A stretch of 64,000 bases of DNA, from contig NZ_JOGO01000017.1 of assembly GCF_000719475.1 (NCBI RefSeq), positions 1 to 64,000 on the forward strand. Direction: 5' to 3'. Below the pieces are notes generated by a model that worked only from the letters and a program-made list of their open reading frames with translations, was not told the DNA's origin and searched no databases. A program made the translations under genes and the position numbers. Shown here one piece after another: positions 38,395 to 46,597 of the stretch. Source of the DNA: Streptomyces sp. NRRL F-5630. Lineage in GTDB: Bacteria > Actinomycetota > Actinomycetes > Streptomycetales > Streptomycetaceae. Position 1 is the stretch's first letter, and each line of letters opens with the position of its first letter.

Positions 38395-38463
38395 GACAGC
38401 GGCGTTCGCGATTCAGCGAGTCTCACGCAGAGGGCAGAAAGGCCGCTGACGTGCCATCAGGGC

Positions 38464-38589
38464 GTGCCAACGCGGCGCGTGGCGGCTCCGGAGGAGACGG
38501 CGGGCACGATCGTGTTCCTGGCGTCCGACCGGAGCGGCCGCATGACCGGCTCGGAAATCTACGTCGACGGCGGCTCCAGCCAGCCGTGA
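38464..38589 (+). pseudogene. C-terminal fragment of a short-chain dehydrogenase
   Basis: A 41-residue frame ends in PEETAGTIVFLASDRSGRM and TGSEIYVDGGSSQP, the standard C-terminus of classical SDRs. The cofactor and catalytic parts are absent, so this is the tail of a deleted gene. Confidence 0.75.
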
Positions 38590-38652
38590 CGCTCGCGCGG
38601 CCCGCCGGGGGCCGCGCAGTCGCCGCTTCCGGCGGCTGACCGTCCTGGGAGA

Positions 38653-39501
38653 TCAGCCATTGCCTCGCATCTCCCTCTCCACGAGGGCGCGGAAGGTGCG
38701 CGGGGGCCGGCCGGTGAGGCGCTGGACGGTGTCGGTGACGCGGTCTTCCGCCCCTCCGGCGATGGCGCGGTCCATGTCGGCCAGCATGGCGGCGAACTCC
38801 ACCGGTACCTGGGCCGTGAGGCGGTCGCGCATCCGCTCCCAGGACAGCCGGCGGTGGACCACGGCCCGGCCCGTGACCTCGGTGATGATCGCGGCGATGT
38901 CGTCGTAGGCGAGCGCCTCGGGTCCGGTGAGGACGAGATCGGCGTTGGGGGCCTGCTCGTCGGTCAGGGCGCGGACGGCCACGGCGGCGATGTCCCCGGC
39001 GTCGACGAAGCCGACCCGGCCGCTTCCGGTGGCGGTCCGCACCACGCCCTCGTCGCGGATGCTGCGGGCGTGGACGTGCGTGCCGGTGAAGTTCTGCATG
39101 AACCACGAGGGCCGCAGTACCGCCCACTGGGCGAACAGACCGGGCAGGGCCTGATGCACCTTTCCCACCGCCGGGCCGCCCTCGGGCACGGCCGAGGAGC
39201 TCAGCAGCACCGCGCGGCGCACGCCGACGGTGCGGGCTTGGTGGAGGAACGGCAGCATGACGGCCGCGGGGTCGGAGTCGCCCAGGGGCGGTACGAGGTA
39301 GACGCGGTCGACGCCGTCGAGGGCGGCGGCGTGGGTGGCGGGGTCGTACCAGTCGAAGAGGACCGGCTCCGCGCCTGCGACGGGGGTGGCCCGGCGGCCG
39401 GCGGCTTTGACGCGGTGGCCCGCGGCCGTCAGCTGTGCGGTGGTGCGGCTTCCGGTGGTGCCGGTGGCGCCGATGACCAGCGTGGTGCCGGTGGTGGTCA
39501 T
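38653..39501 (-). CDS. NAD(P)-binding atypical SDR (NmrA-like)
   Basis: Atypical short-chain dehydrogenase of 282 aa. The dinucleotide motif VIGATGTTGSRT is at the N-terminus. There is no YxxxK catalytic pair; the sequence continues with the NmrA/quinone-reductase-type segments RAVLLSSSAVPEGG, LRPSWFMQNF and FVDAGDIAAVAVRAL. Such proteins act as NAD(P)H sensors or quinone oxidoreductases. Its start overlaps the stop of the upstream SnoaL-like gene by 4 nt, so the two form an operon that is divergent from a TetR gene and probably controlled by it. Confidence 0.85.
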   Translation of the reverse strand: MTTTGTTLVIGATGTTGSRTTAQLTAAGHRVKAAGRRATPVAGAEPVLFDWYDPATHAAALDGVDRVYLVPPLGDSDPAAVMLPFLHQARTVGVRRAVLLSSSAVPEGGPAVGKVHQALPGLFAQWAVLRPSWFMQNFTGTHVHARSIRDEGVVRTATGSGRVGFVDAGDIAAVAVRALTDEQAPNADLVLTGPEALAYDDIAAIITEVTGRAVVHRRLSWERMRDRLTAQVPVEFAAMLADMDRAIAGGAEDRVTDTVQRLTGRPPRTFRALVEREMRGNG

Positions 39502-39923
39502 CGGCCGCTCCCGGTGAAATCGGCGCCGGGCTCCTGGAGGGCCAAGGGGTTCCAGTAGTCGCGGTAGGAGGTGAAGTGGCCGTCCCGGACGGTCACGACG
39601 GCGATGTAGGTCATGTCGAAGCGGGCGTCGCTCTCCACCAAGCGGCCGATGCCGCGCATCTCGACCACGAGGGTCTCCGGATCGGTGGTCTGGTGGATGC
39701 GCAGGTCGGGGAAGTCGTGCAGGTCAATGTGGTCGGGGTAGTGGCGCATGTAGGCGGCGATGGCCTCCTTGCCCTCCAGACGCCGGGGCCAGCCGTCGGG
39801 GGCGAAAGGGAACTCCATGAGACCGTCCTCGGCCCACAGGGCGACCCAGGCGGGTATGTCCTTGTCGAGCAGCAACCGCAGGCTGTGGCGGTACAGATCC
39901 GCCGGAGAAGTCGGTGCGGACAC
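39498..39923 (-). CDS. SnoaL-like (NTF2 fold) protein
   Basis: Small protein of 141 aa with the cone-shaped NTF2/SnoaL fold: LYRHSLRLLLDKDIPAWVAL, then ALWAEDGLMEFPFAPDGWP, YRDYWNPLAL at the end. Members are small-molecule isomerases, cyclases or binding proteins. The GTG at 39923 follows GGAGG at ideal spacing; a longer frame would cross the regulatory region. First gene of the two-gene operon with the NmrA-like SDR. The promoter region contains two palindromes that fit binding sites for the divergent TetR protein. Confidence 0.8.
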   Translation of the reverse strand: MSAPTSPADLYRHSLRLLLDKDIPAWVALWAEDGLMEFPFAPDGWPRRLEGKEAIAAYMRHYPDHIDLHDFPDLRIHQTTDPETLVVEMRGIGRLVESDARFDMTYIAVVTVRDGHFTSYRDYWNPLALQEPGADFTGSGR

Positions 39924-39946
39924 GGGTATCCTCCATTCACAGAATC

Positions 39947-39987
39947 CGGACTTCGGGTCCGCTTCAACGATACGGACCACGGGTCCG
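39947..39987. promoter_or_regulatory. Paired TetR-type operator
   Basis: Two near-identical 15-base palindromes, CGGACTTCGGGTCCG (39947-39961) and CGGACCACGGGTCCG (39973-39987), centred 26 bp apart in the gap between the divergent SnoaL-like and TetR genes. Position and symmetry fit repression of both genes by the TetR protein. Confidence 0.7.
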
Positions 39988-40018
39988 CTTTGCAAAGGGA
40001 AGGAAGGGAAGAAGCGGC

Positions 40019-40618
40019 ATGCCCGCACGCCAGTCGTCCCGCAAGGACGCCGTCCGCAACCGCGAGGCCGTACTCGCGGCCGCCGACGCCCTCTTCACCC
40101 GCCGGGAGAGTCCCGAGGACGTCACCATGGCCGACGTGGCGAGTGCGGCCGGCGTCGGCAAGGCCACGCTCTTCCGGGCCTTCGGCGATCGCGCGGGACT
40201 GCTCCGCGCGCTGCACGAGGCACGGCTCGAACCGGTCAGGCAGGCCGTCGAGACCGGCCCGCCCCCTCTGGGACCCGCGACCCCGCCTCACGAGCGCGTC
40301 CCCGCCCTGCTCGACGCCCTCCTGTGCTTCAAACTCGACAACCAGCGCCTCACACTGGCTCTGGAGGAAAGCGGTGGCAGCAGCAGCCCGTACCGGGCGG
40401 AGCACTACGAGCGGTGGCACAGCCTCCTCCGCACCGCGCTGACCCAGATCCCCGGCCTGACCGGCAGCGACTTCACCGCCCATGCCCTGCTCGCCGCCAC
40501 ACGAGCCGACCTCGTCGAGCACCTGGCCGGAGAAGAGCGCATTTCGCGGGAGAGGATGCGGGCGCAGTTGGCGGACTTCGTCACCAGGGTCCTGGCCCCG
40601 GTCCACGGCGAGAATTGA
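40019..40618 (+). CDS. TetR-family transcriptional regulator
   Basis: Regulator of 199 aa. The N-terminal helix-turn-helix runs about residues 12-58 (NREAVLAAADALFTRRE, VTMADVASAAGVGKATLFR, AFGDRAGLLRAL). The C-terminal helical domain would bind an unknown effector. A purine-rich ribosome site precedes the ATG. It is divergent from the SnoaL/NmrA operon, and the two 15-base palindromes between them are the likely binding sites, giving joint and self-repression. The NmrA-like and SnoaL partners suggest a response to a small, possibly quinone-like, compound. Confidence 0.88.
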   Translation: MPARQSSRKDAVRNREAVLAAADALFTRRESPEDVTMADVASAAGVGKATLFRAFGDRAGLLRALHEARLEPVRQAVETGPPPLGPATPPHERVPALLDALLCFKLDNQRLTLALEESGGSSSPYRAEHYERWHSLLRTALTQIPGLTGSDFTAHALLAATRADLVEHLAGEERISRERMRAQLADFVTRVLAPVHGEN

Positions 40619-40808
40619 CCGCCGAGGAGTGAGCGCCGAGGAGTGACCGAGGATCGGGCGAGTCCTTGATCAGCGGGCCTCTCGACGGGGTCCCTTCGCC
40701 AGGAGGAGGGCAACAGGAGCCCGAGGGACCGCAGTTGACCTGGGATCGCTTCAGGCAGGCCCCGTCCACACGCAGACGAGGGCAGAGCCCCCTACCGAGA
40801 CATGTGAC
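40619..40808. other. Intergenic stretch after the TetR gene
   Basis: Contains a tandem CGCCGAGGAGTGA direct repeat (about 40620-40647) and no gene. With the fragments that follow, the span 40619-42039 has no intact gene. Confidence 0.4.
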
Positions 40809-41287
40809 GTGCGAGGAATCTGCGCCGTGACGGGCGCTCAGTGCCCCTCTCCGAGCGACGCGGATGACATCGAGCGCCACCACTGCCCCCGCTGTGATGC
40901 CCGGTCCGGCTCGCCCTGCCGCTCTCGTGGCGGCGCGCGGTCGTCGGCGCGTACCGCACGGGGCAGTTCACGTAGGTGCCCCGTCTCGTGAAGCCGCTGC
41001 GGCTGCGGGCCCTGGCCGCTCCGGGCAGGGCCCGCAGCGGCCCGGCCCCCTCCCCCGCCCCCCTGCCGTCGCGGACACCCCACGTCCAGACATCCGCACG
41101 GCTGCCGCACTGGCCTCTCCCGCTCAAGCAGGAGGTACACCCCGCTCTGTCCGATCTCGCCGACTGGCACCGCGCCTGGATGAACACGCACGCGCTCACC
41201 GGCCAGGGGAAGCTGCGGGTCCATGAGGTCGTCGCCTATGCCATCCCCTCGGCTCCCTGGGAAGTGCTGACCCTGCTCACCGACTGA
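40809..41287 (+). pseudogene. Remnant of a zinc-ribbon protein of the mobile-element type
   Basis: The segment HHCPRCDARSGSPCRSRGG followed, after a 2-base shift, by VVGAYRTGQFT, a TAG stop, and VPRLVKPLRL matches in order a short zinc-binding domain common in Streptomyces as a small protein or next to site-specific recombinases. One frameshift and one nonsense codon make it non-functional. The same frame continues to 41287 with LADWHRAWMNTHAL, which I cannot place. This is from remembered family pattern, not a search. Confidence 0.5.
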
Positions 41288-42039
41288 CGCGACTCAGGGC
41301 GGACCCGTCAACGCGGCGCCCCCTGCCGGGGGCCACCGCTTCATCGAGGAGCCACGGGGGAGAGCATGCCGCAGACGCCTGTACTTCCCCTCTTCTCCCG
41401 TACAGGTGGGATGTGCGGGATGACGCATCGTGGGTGGAGACCCTCGCCGAGCCGCAGACGCGGTACTTCAAGAATTTATTGAAGGCGGGCGGGCCGTGCT
41501 GTCGGGCGCCGCACCCTTCCGTCGGTGATCGGCCCCGGGTTCGCGCGGTGGTGGCTCGCCGCCTTCAGCCACTCGCCGCTGTGGCCTGGACATGCGCCGC
41601 GCGAGCGCTGCTGCGGCATGGCCGGTCGGCGGAACGGCTCACCTACCAGCTGTACTTCGTGGCGTTGGGAGTCACCCTTGCCGCCGCGCCTCTGCTGCTG
41701 GCATGAGCACCGAGGTCTCTCGGGGTTGCCTCCAAGGTGAGGCCACGGGGGATGACGGTCATACGGTGCGGCTACCCGCGGAGGATCCGCCAGGACTTCG
41801 GGCAGGCAACGCCGCGCTCGACAGGCGCACGTGGGGGCGAGCACGGGGTTCAACGTGCGCCTGGTCGTGACCGCTCACCCCCTTGGCGGGTGCCCGACGC
41901 CGGTGGTGCACCGCAACCCGGCACCGACGCTCTTCGCGCCCAGCCAGTCCCGCACCGGCCGAAGACGCGCCCCCACACGCCCGCCCCGTCGCTCCGAAGA
42001 CCCGGCGTGCCCGCACCCGCCCGTGCCCTCCGCAGTCGC
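41288..42039. other. Region with gene debris, no intact gene
   Basis: 752 bases. A frame at 41413-41706 ends in a convincing membrane segment (LYFVALGVTLAAAPLLLA) but its N-terminal half is not family-like; it may be a truncated membrane protein. It contains a TTA codon. No promoter or repeat was identified. Confidence 0.4.
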
Positions 42040-43755
42040 TCACCCCATCGACGCCATGGCGCGCAACGCCGCCTTGTCGGGTTTCCCGCTGGCGGCCACC
42101 GGTACCTCCGCGAGCGGGACGACACGGGTCGGTGCGCCGGCCGGTCCCAGTTCGCGGGCGACCAGTTCGCGCAGCGTCTCCTCCTCGGGGGCGGTGGCCC
42201 CGGGTCGCGGTACGACGAAGGCGTGGACGGCCTCGCCGGTGTGCTCGTCAGGGGTGCCCACGACGTAGGCCTGGTCTATGTCGGGATGAGAGGCGAGGAC
42301 GCGTTCGATCGGCCCGGCGTAGTGGACGATGGCGTTGACGATGATGATGTCGCGGATGCGTCCGGCCAGGCGCAGATAGCCGTCGGCGGGGAGGCTGCCG
42401 AGATCGCGGGTACGCACCCACCCCTCCCGCAGCACGTCGGCGGTCTCCTCGGCGTCGTCCCAGTACCCGTGGAAGAAGTCCGGCCTGCGTACCCACACTT
42501 CGCCGGTCTTACCTGCCGGGACGTCGCGGCCCTCGCTGTCCCGCACGGTCACCTCGACGCTCTCCAACGGGCGTCCCACGCTGTCCGCCAGGGACGGTCG
42601 GCCGGCCAGTTCCCCGGGTTCGAGGACCGCGAGCATGCCCGTCTCGGTCTGGCCGTAACCGTGGTGGACCACGGGGCCGAGCAACTCGGCGGCCTCGGCG
42701 AGGCGGTGCGGGGGAAGGGGAGAACCGGCCACGAGGAGGTTGCGCAGAGTGGACAGATCCGCGCCGCTCTCCCGGACGGCGTCGAGGAGGGCGTACAGCC
42801 TCGGGACCGTCAGCAGGCACGCGGTGATCCGGTGCTGCCCGAACACCTCGGGGAAGCGCGGCGGCTCGGCGGGAATCACGGCCGTACCCCCGCCCATCAG
42901 GCACAGGCCGAGATGCTCGAAGACCACGGCGCTGTTCAGCGTGCCGAACAGCAGGAAGCGCTCGTAGCGTGCGGCGAGCCGGCGCACGCGGTCGTCCCAA
43001 TCCTCTGACGTGTAGGCCCAGTTGACCGACAGTGCGGCGTAGGTCAGCAGCGTTCCCTTGGGGCGGCCCGTACTGCCGCTGGTGAGGTGGATGACGGCCA
43101 CGTCGTCGGGGGCGCCCCGCGCGACGAGGCTGCCGGAACACGGACCCGAACCGGCCTCGTCGGAACGCGAACCGGCGGCCTGGCCGGAACCCGCACCGGC
43201 GTCCGGCCTCAACGCGGCCACATCCAGCACCGATACGCCCAACTCAGCCGCTTCGCACCGGACTTCCGCATCGCTCGACGCCTCGTCGACGATTACGGCG
43301 GAGACGTCGCGCGCCAAGATCGACCGCAGATGCTCACGGGTCAGCCCGGACCGCAGGCCGACCACCGTGCACCCCTCCGCGTGAGCGGCGATGCGGACCG
43401 CGAACGCCTCCGGTGACACCCCGGTGTCGAGGGCTACGACCGAACCGGCGGTCAGGCCCGCTTCGCGCAGGCCCCGTACGTACGCGGCGACCGCGTCGAG
43501 CACCGCTCCCCTGGTGACCGTGCGGCCTCCGTACTCGAAGGCAGGCCGGTCGGGGGTGGCCCGGAACGCGTCGATGAGCGTCTGGGGAAAGGTGCCTCCG
43601 GACTGTTCGTCCACTTCATCTCCACTCTTGGCTGAAAACTGCCGACGTAAAGGCTGCATGTAGGGACGGAAACGATCGTAATGACCGGTGTAAAGGTCGG
43701 CGCGAAAAGATTCATGGACCTCCGATCGCCCCCACACGTTATCCGAGACGCGCAA
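42040..43755 (-). CDS. AMP-dependent acyl/aryl-CoA ligase-type enzyme
   Basis: Adenylate-forming enzyme of 571 aa. Core motifs are present: HLTSGSTGRPKG (phosphate loop), GYGQTETG, RTRDLG and the C-terminal ASGKPDKAALR with the catalytic lysine. It would activate a carboxylic acid as acyl-AMP and pass it to CoA or another acceptor; no carrier-protein gene lies nearby. The proposed TTG start has GGGGAGGTGAA directly upstream and TATAGC 12 nt before it; ATG at codon 33 is the alternative. Codon 36 is TTA (43650-43648), the rare bldA-read leucine codon, and remains within the gene for either start. The gene is divergent from the oxidoreductase operon and shares its regulatory region. Confidence 0.85.
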   Translation of the reverse strand: MRVSDNVWGRSEVHESFRADLYTGHYDRFRPYMQPLRRQFSAKSGDEVDEQSGGTFPQTLIDAFRATPDRPAFEYGGRTVTRGAVLDAVAAYVRGLREAGLTAGSVVALDTGVSPEAFAVRIAAHAEGCTVVGLRSGLTREHLRSILARDVSAVIVDEASSDAEVRCEAAELGVSVLDVAALRPDAGAGSGQAAGSRSDEAGSGPCSGSLVARGAPDDVAVIHLTSGSTGRPKGTLLTYAALSVNWAYTSEDWDDRVRRLAARYERFLLFGTLNSAVVFEHLGLCLMGGGTAVIPAEPPRFPEVFGQHRITACLLTVPRLYALLDAVRESGADLSTLRNLLVAGSPLPPHRLAEAAELLGPVVHHGYGQTETGMLAVLEPGELAGRPSLADSVGRPLESVEVTVRDSEGRDVPAGKTGEVWVRRPDFFHGYWDDAEETADVLREGWVRTRDLGSLPADGYLRLAGRIRDIIIVNAIVHYAGPIERVLASHPDIDQAYVVGTPDEHTGEAVHAFVVPRPGATAPEEETLRELVARELGPAGAPTRVVPLAEVPVAASGKPDKAALRAMASMG

Positions 43756-43773
43756 TTCACCTCCCCGCTATAC

Positions 43774-43791
43774 CTGTGACCCAGGTCACAG
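43774..43791. promoter_or_regulatory. Perfect CRP-type palindrome in a divergent promoter region
   Basis: CTGTGACC-CA-GGTCACAG, a perfect 8-2-8 inverted repeat that contains TGTGA-N6-TCACA, the consensus for CRP/FNR-type regulators. It lies immediately upstream of a possible leftward -10 box (TATAGC, 43772-43767) of the ligase gene and about 80 bp before the rightward oxidoreductase gene, so one factor could act on both arms. Confidence 0.65.
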
Positions 43792-43862
43792 TGAGGCGGG
43801 GTGGCAGGGTGCTTTAACCATCAAGTACCGTCTGCGACACCCCCACGGAAGGCGGGACCAGA

Positions 43863-45488
43863 ATGTCTGATTCAGTCCGTGTCGACTATCTCGTCATCGG
43901 TGCAGGACCGGCGGGTCTGCAAGCCGGATATTTACTGGAGAAGTCCGGGCGGGACTATCTCATCGTGGAGGGGAGCGATGCTCCGGGCGCTTTCTTCACC
44001 CGATTCCCCAGGCATCGGACCCTGATATCCAGCAACAAGGTGCACACCGGCTGGAGCGACCCGGAGTTGCGGCTGCGCGTCGACTGGAACTCGCTGCTCT
44101 CGGACGAGGGCCCGCTGTTCACCGGTTACACCCCGCGCTACTTCCCGCCGGCCGACGAGATGGTCCGCTATCTCGCGGACTTCGCCCACGAGCACGGCCT
44201 GAACATCCGGTACAACGCCCGCATCCGTCGCGTCACCCGCCCGGACGGCCGGGAGTTCGTGGCCACGGACGAACATGGCAACGTTGTCCGGGCGCGCCGT
44301 GTCCTCGTCGCCACCGGCGTCTCCCGCCCCTACGTACCGCCCATCGAAGGGGCGGCCGAGGCCGAGCGCTACGACGAGGTGACCGTCGATCCGCAGGACT
44401 TCACCGACCAGCGGGTTCTCATCATCGGCCGGGGGAATTCCGCGTTCGAGACCGCGGACAACCTCATCGAGACCGCTGCCGTCATCCATGTGGCCGGACC
44501 CGGTTCCCTGAAACTGGCGTGGCGCACGCATTTCGTCGGTCATCTGCGGGCAGTGAACAACAACTTTCTCGACACCTACCAACTCAAATCGCAGAATTCC
44601 GTCCTGGACGGCAATATTCTCCGCATCCAGCGGACTGCCGATGGAAAATTCATGGTGAGCGTCAGTTTCTCGCGCGTCGACGAGGTCGTGAAAGACATCC
44701 CGTACGACCGCGTCATTCTGGCCACCGGCTTCCGCTTCGACGCGTCCATATTCGCCGAGGAATGCCGCCCCGATCTCGTCATCAAGGACCGCTTCCCGCA
44801 CCTCACGGACGCCTGGGAGTCGGTCAACGTACCCGATCTCTACTTCGCCGGGACCATCACCCAGTCGCTCGACTTCAAGAAGTCCACCAGCGGATTCATT
44901 CACGGTTTCCGGTACGGCGTGAAGGCGCTGACCCGCATCCTGGAGCGCCGCTACCACGACGCGCCCTGGCCGCACGCCGACGTACCCGCCACCGGCCCCG
45001 CCGTCGCCGACGCCGTCATCGCACGCGTCAACCGCACCTCGGCCCTGTGGCAGATGTTCGGCTTCCTGAGCGACGCCGTCCTCATCGGCGCCGACGGCCA
45101 GGCGCGCTACTGCGAGGAGGTACCGGTGCGGCACCTGCACGCGGCAGCCGCGCGGGGCGACTTCGGGCCCCTGTCCGCCTACTTCAGCGTCACGCTGGAG
45201 TACGGCGCCGACCACGACCAGGTCGACCCCTTCGACATCGGCGTCAACCGGATGAACCAGCAGGACACGAGCGGACTCGACGCTCGCTACCTGCACCCCG
45301 TCGTGCGGCAGTTCCTGCCGGACGGCAGCGGCAAGCCGGTCGCCGAGCACCACATCACGGAGAACCTGGAGAACGAGTGGGACAACCCCGACGTGCACGT
45401 CGGCCCGTTGCGCTCCTTCCTCACCGCCCGCCTCGCGGCCGGAGACGGTTCCCCGGCCGGTGACGCACTCCCCGCGCCCCGGCCATGA
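43863..45488 (+). CDS. FAD-dependent oxidoreductase (FOXRED2/flavin monooxygenase-like)
   Basis: Flavoprotein of 541 aa. FAD is bound by GAGPAG at residues 13-18; a second dinucleotide site for NAD(P)H, IIGRGNSAFETADN, begins near 187, and ILATGFRFD follows. The segment FPRHRTLISSNKVHTG resembles the FOXRED2 branch rather than classical FMO or Baeyer-Villiger enzymes. It lacks a signal peptide. Codon 24 is TTA (43932-43934), so translation should depend on bldA tRNA. Codon use in the first half (AAT, TTT, ATA) is less GC-biased than in neighbours, which suggests later arrival. It starts a four-gene operon; the next start overlaps its stop by ATGA. The substrate is unknown. Confidence 0.85.
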   Translation: MSDSVRVDYLVIGAGPAGLQAGYLLEKSGRDYLIVEGSDAPGAFFTRFPRHRTLISSNKVHTGWSDPELRLRVDWNSLLSDEGPLFTGYTPRYFPPADEMVRYLADFAHEHGLNIRYNARIRRVTRPDGREFVATDEHGNVVRARRVLVATGVSRPYVPPIEGAAEAERYDEVTVDPQDFTDQRVLIIGRGNSAFETADNLIETAAVIHVAGPGSLKLAWRTHFVGHLRAVNNNFLDTYQLKSQNSVLDGNILRIQRTADGKFMVSVSFSRVDEVVKDIPYDRVILATGFRFDASIFAEECRPDLVIKDRFPHLTDAWESVNVPDLYFAGTITQSLDFKKSTSGFIHGFRYGVKALTRILERRYHDAPWPHADVPATGPAVADAVIARVNRTSALWQMFGFLSDAVLIGADGQARYCEEVPVRHLHAAAARGDFGPLSAYFSVTLEYGADHDQVDPFDIGVNRMNQQDTSGLDARYLHPVVRQFLPDGSGKPVAEHHITENLENEWDNPDVHVGPLRSFLTARLAAGDGSPAGDALPAPRP

Positions 45489-46597
45489 CCGGCCCGCACC
45501 CTGATCCGGCGCACCGCCCTGCCGAACCGGTGCGCGGGCAACTCCCGCAGGAGCACTACGACTTCTTCGCGGGCGGCGCCGGTGAGGAGACCGCGCTGCG
45601 GGAGAACGAGCACGCCTTCGGCCGACTGGCCCTCCTCCCCCGCGTGCTGCGCGGCGGCGCCGACCGCACCACCGGGGTCGGCGTCCTCGGCCGCGAGTGG
45701 CCCGCCCCGCTGTTCGTCTCGCCGACCGCCTTCCACCGACTCGCCCACCCCGAGGGCGAACGGGCCACCGCCCGCGCCGCCGCCGCCGCGGGCGTCCCGC
45801 TGGTGACGGGCGTGGCGGCGACCACCGCCGTGGCGGACGTCGTCGCGGCGGCCCGCGAGCGGGACGCCGACCCGGTCGTCTGGTTCCAGCTCTACCTCCA
45901 CCCGGACGCGGAGATCACCGCCGAACTCGCCCGCCGTGCGGAACGCGCGGGCTGCTCCGCCCTCGTCGTCACCGTCGACTCCCCCGTCTTCGGCCGCCGC
46001 ACGCGGGACCTGCGCCACGGCTTCCACGACCTTCCGGCCGGGCTGACCACGGAGAACATGCGGGACCTGCCCGGCAGCGCCCCCGGCGCGACCCTGCCCA
46101 TCCCCATGTGGCCCGCCGGCTGGGACGACTTGCGCCGCCTGCGCGAGAGCACCGGACTGCCGCTCGTCGTCAAGGGCGTCCTGCACCCCGAGGACGCCCG
46201 CACCGCCGTCGAGGAGGGCGTGGACGCCGTGTTCGTCTCCAACCACGGAGGACGGCAACTCGACGCCGCCCCCGCGTCGGTGGAGGCCCTGCCCGCCGTG
46301 GCCGAGGCCGTCGCCGAACGGGTGCCGGTGCTGATGGACGGAGGGGTCCGCCGGGGCGGTGACATCGCCACGGCCCTCGCGCTCGGGGCCCGTGCCGTCG
46401 GTGTCGGGCGGCCCGTGCTGTGGGCGCTCGCCGCCGGCGGCGAGGACGGCGTCCGGGAGTGCCTGACCGCGCTCCGCGCCGACTTCGACCACGTCCTCGC
46501 CCTGTGCGGGGGACACCGGCCCCGCGACCTCACGGCCGACCAGGTGGTCGAACGCGGCACGATCCGGCGCCCGACGACAGGAGAACGGACATGCTGA
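45485..46597 (+). CDS. FMN-dependent alpha-hydroxy-acid oxidase/dehydrogenase
   Basis: Enzyme of 370 aa in the glycolate/lactate/mandelate oxidase family (TIM barrel, FMN). Conserved parts include LFVSPTAFHRLAHPEGE, LVVTVDSPVFGRR, VVKGVLHPEDA, the active-site FVSNHGGRQLD with His254 and Arg257, and MDGGVRRGGDI with the FMN phosphate site GVGRPVLW. It would oxidise a 2-hydroxy acid to the 2-oxo acid. It overlaps the flavoprotein gene by 4 nt and the P450 gene by 7 nt, so all three are coupled. Family relatives serve in arylglycine biosynthesis (Hmo) as well as in primary metabolism. Confidence 0.88.
   Translation: MTGPHPDPAHRPAEPVRGQLPQEHYDFFAGGAGEETALRENEHAFGRLALLPRVLRGGADRTTGVGVLGREWPAPLFVSPTAFHRLAHPEGERATARAAAAAGVPLVTGVAATTAVADVVAAARERDADPVVWFQLYLHPDAEITAELARRAERAGCSALVVTVDSPVFGRRTRDLRHGFHDLPAGLTTENMRDLPGSAPGATLPIPMWPAGWDDLRRLRESTGLPLVVKGVLHPEDARTAVEEGVDAVFVSNHGGRQLDAAPASVEALPAVAEAVAERVPVLMDGGVRRGGDIATALALGARAVGVGRPVLWALAAGGEDGVRECLTALRADFDHVLALCGGHRPRDLTADQVVERGTIRRPTTGERTC

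Noticed and set aside
34301..42039. Attachment site of an integrative element at tRNA-Arg
   Set aside because: No second copy of the tRNA 3' end and no integrase gene were found in the window.
42040..43755. NRPS adenylation domain
   Set aside because: The enzyme stands alone, without carrier or condensation domains, and fits a free acyl/aryl ligase.
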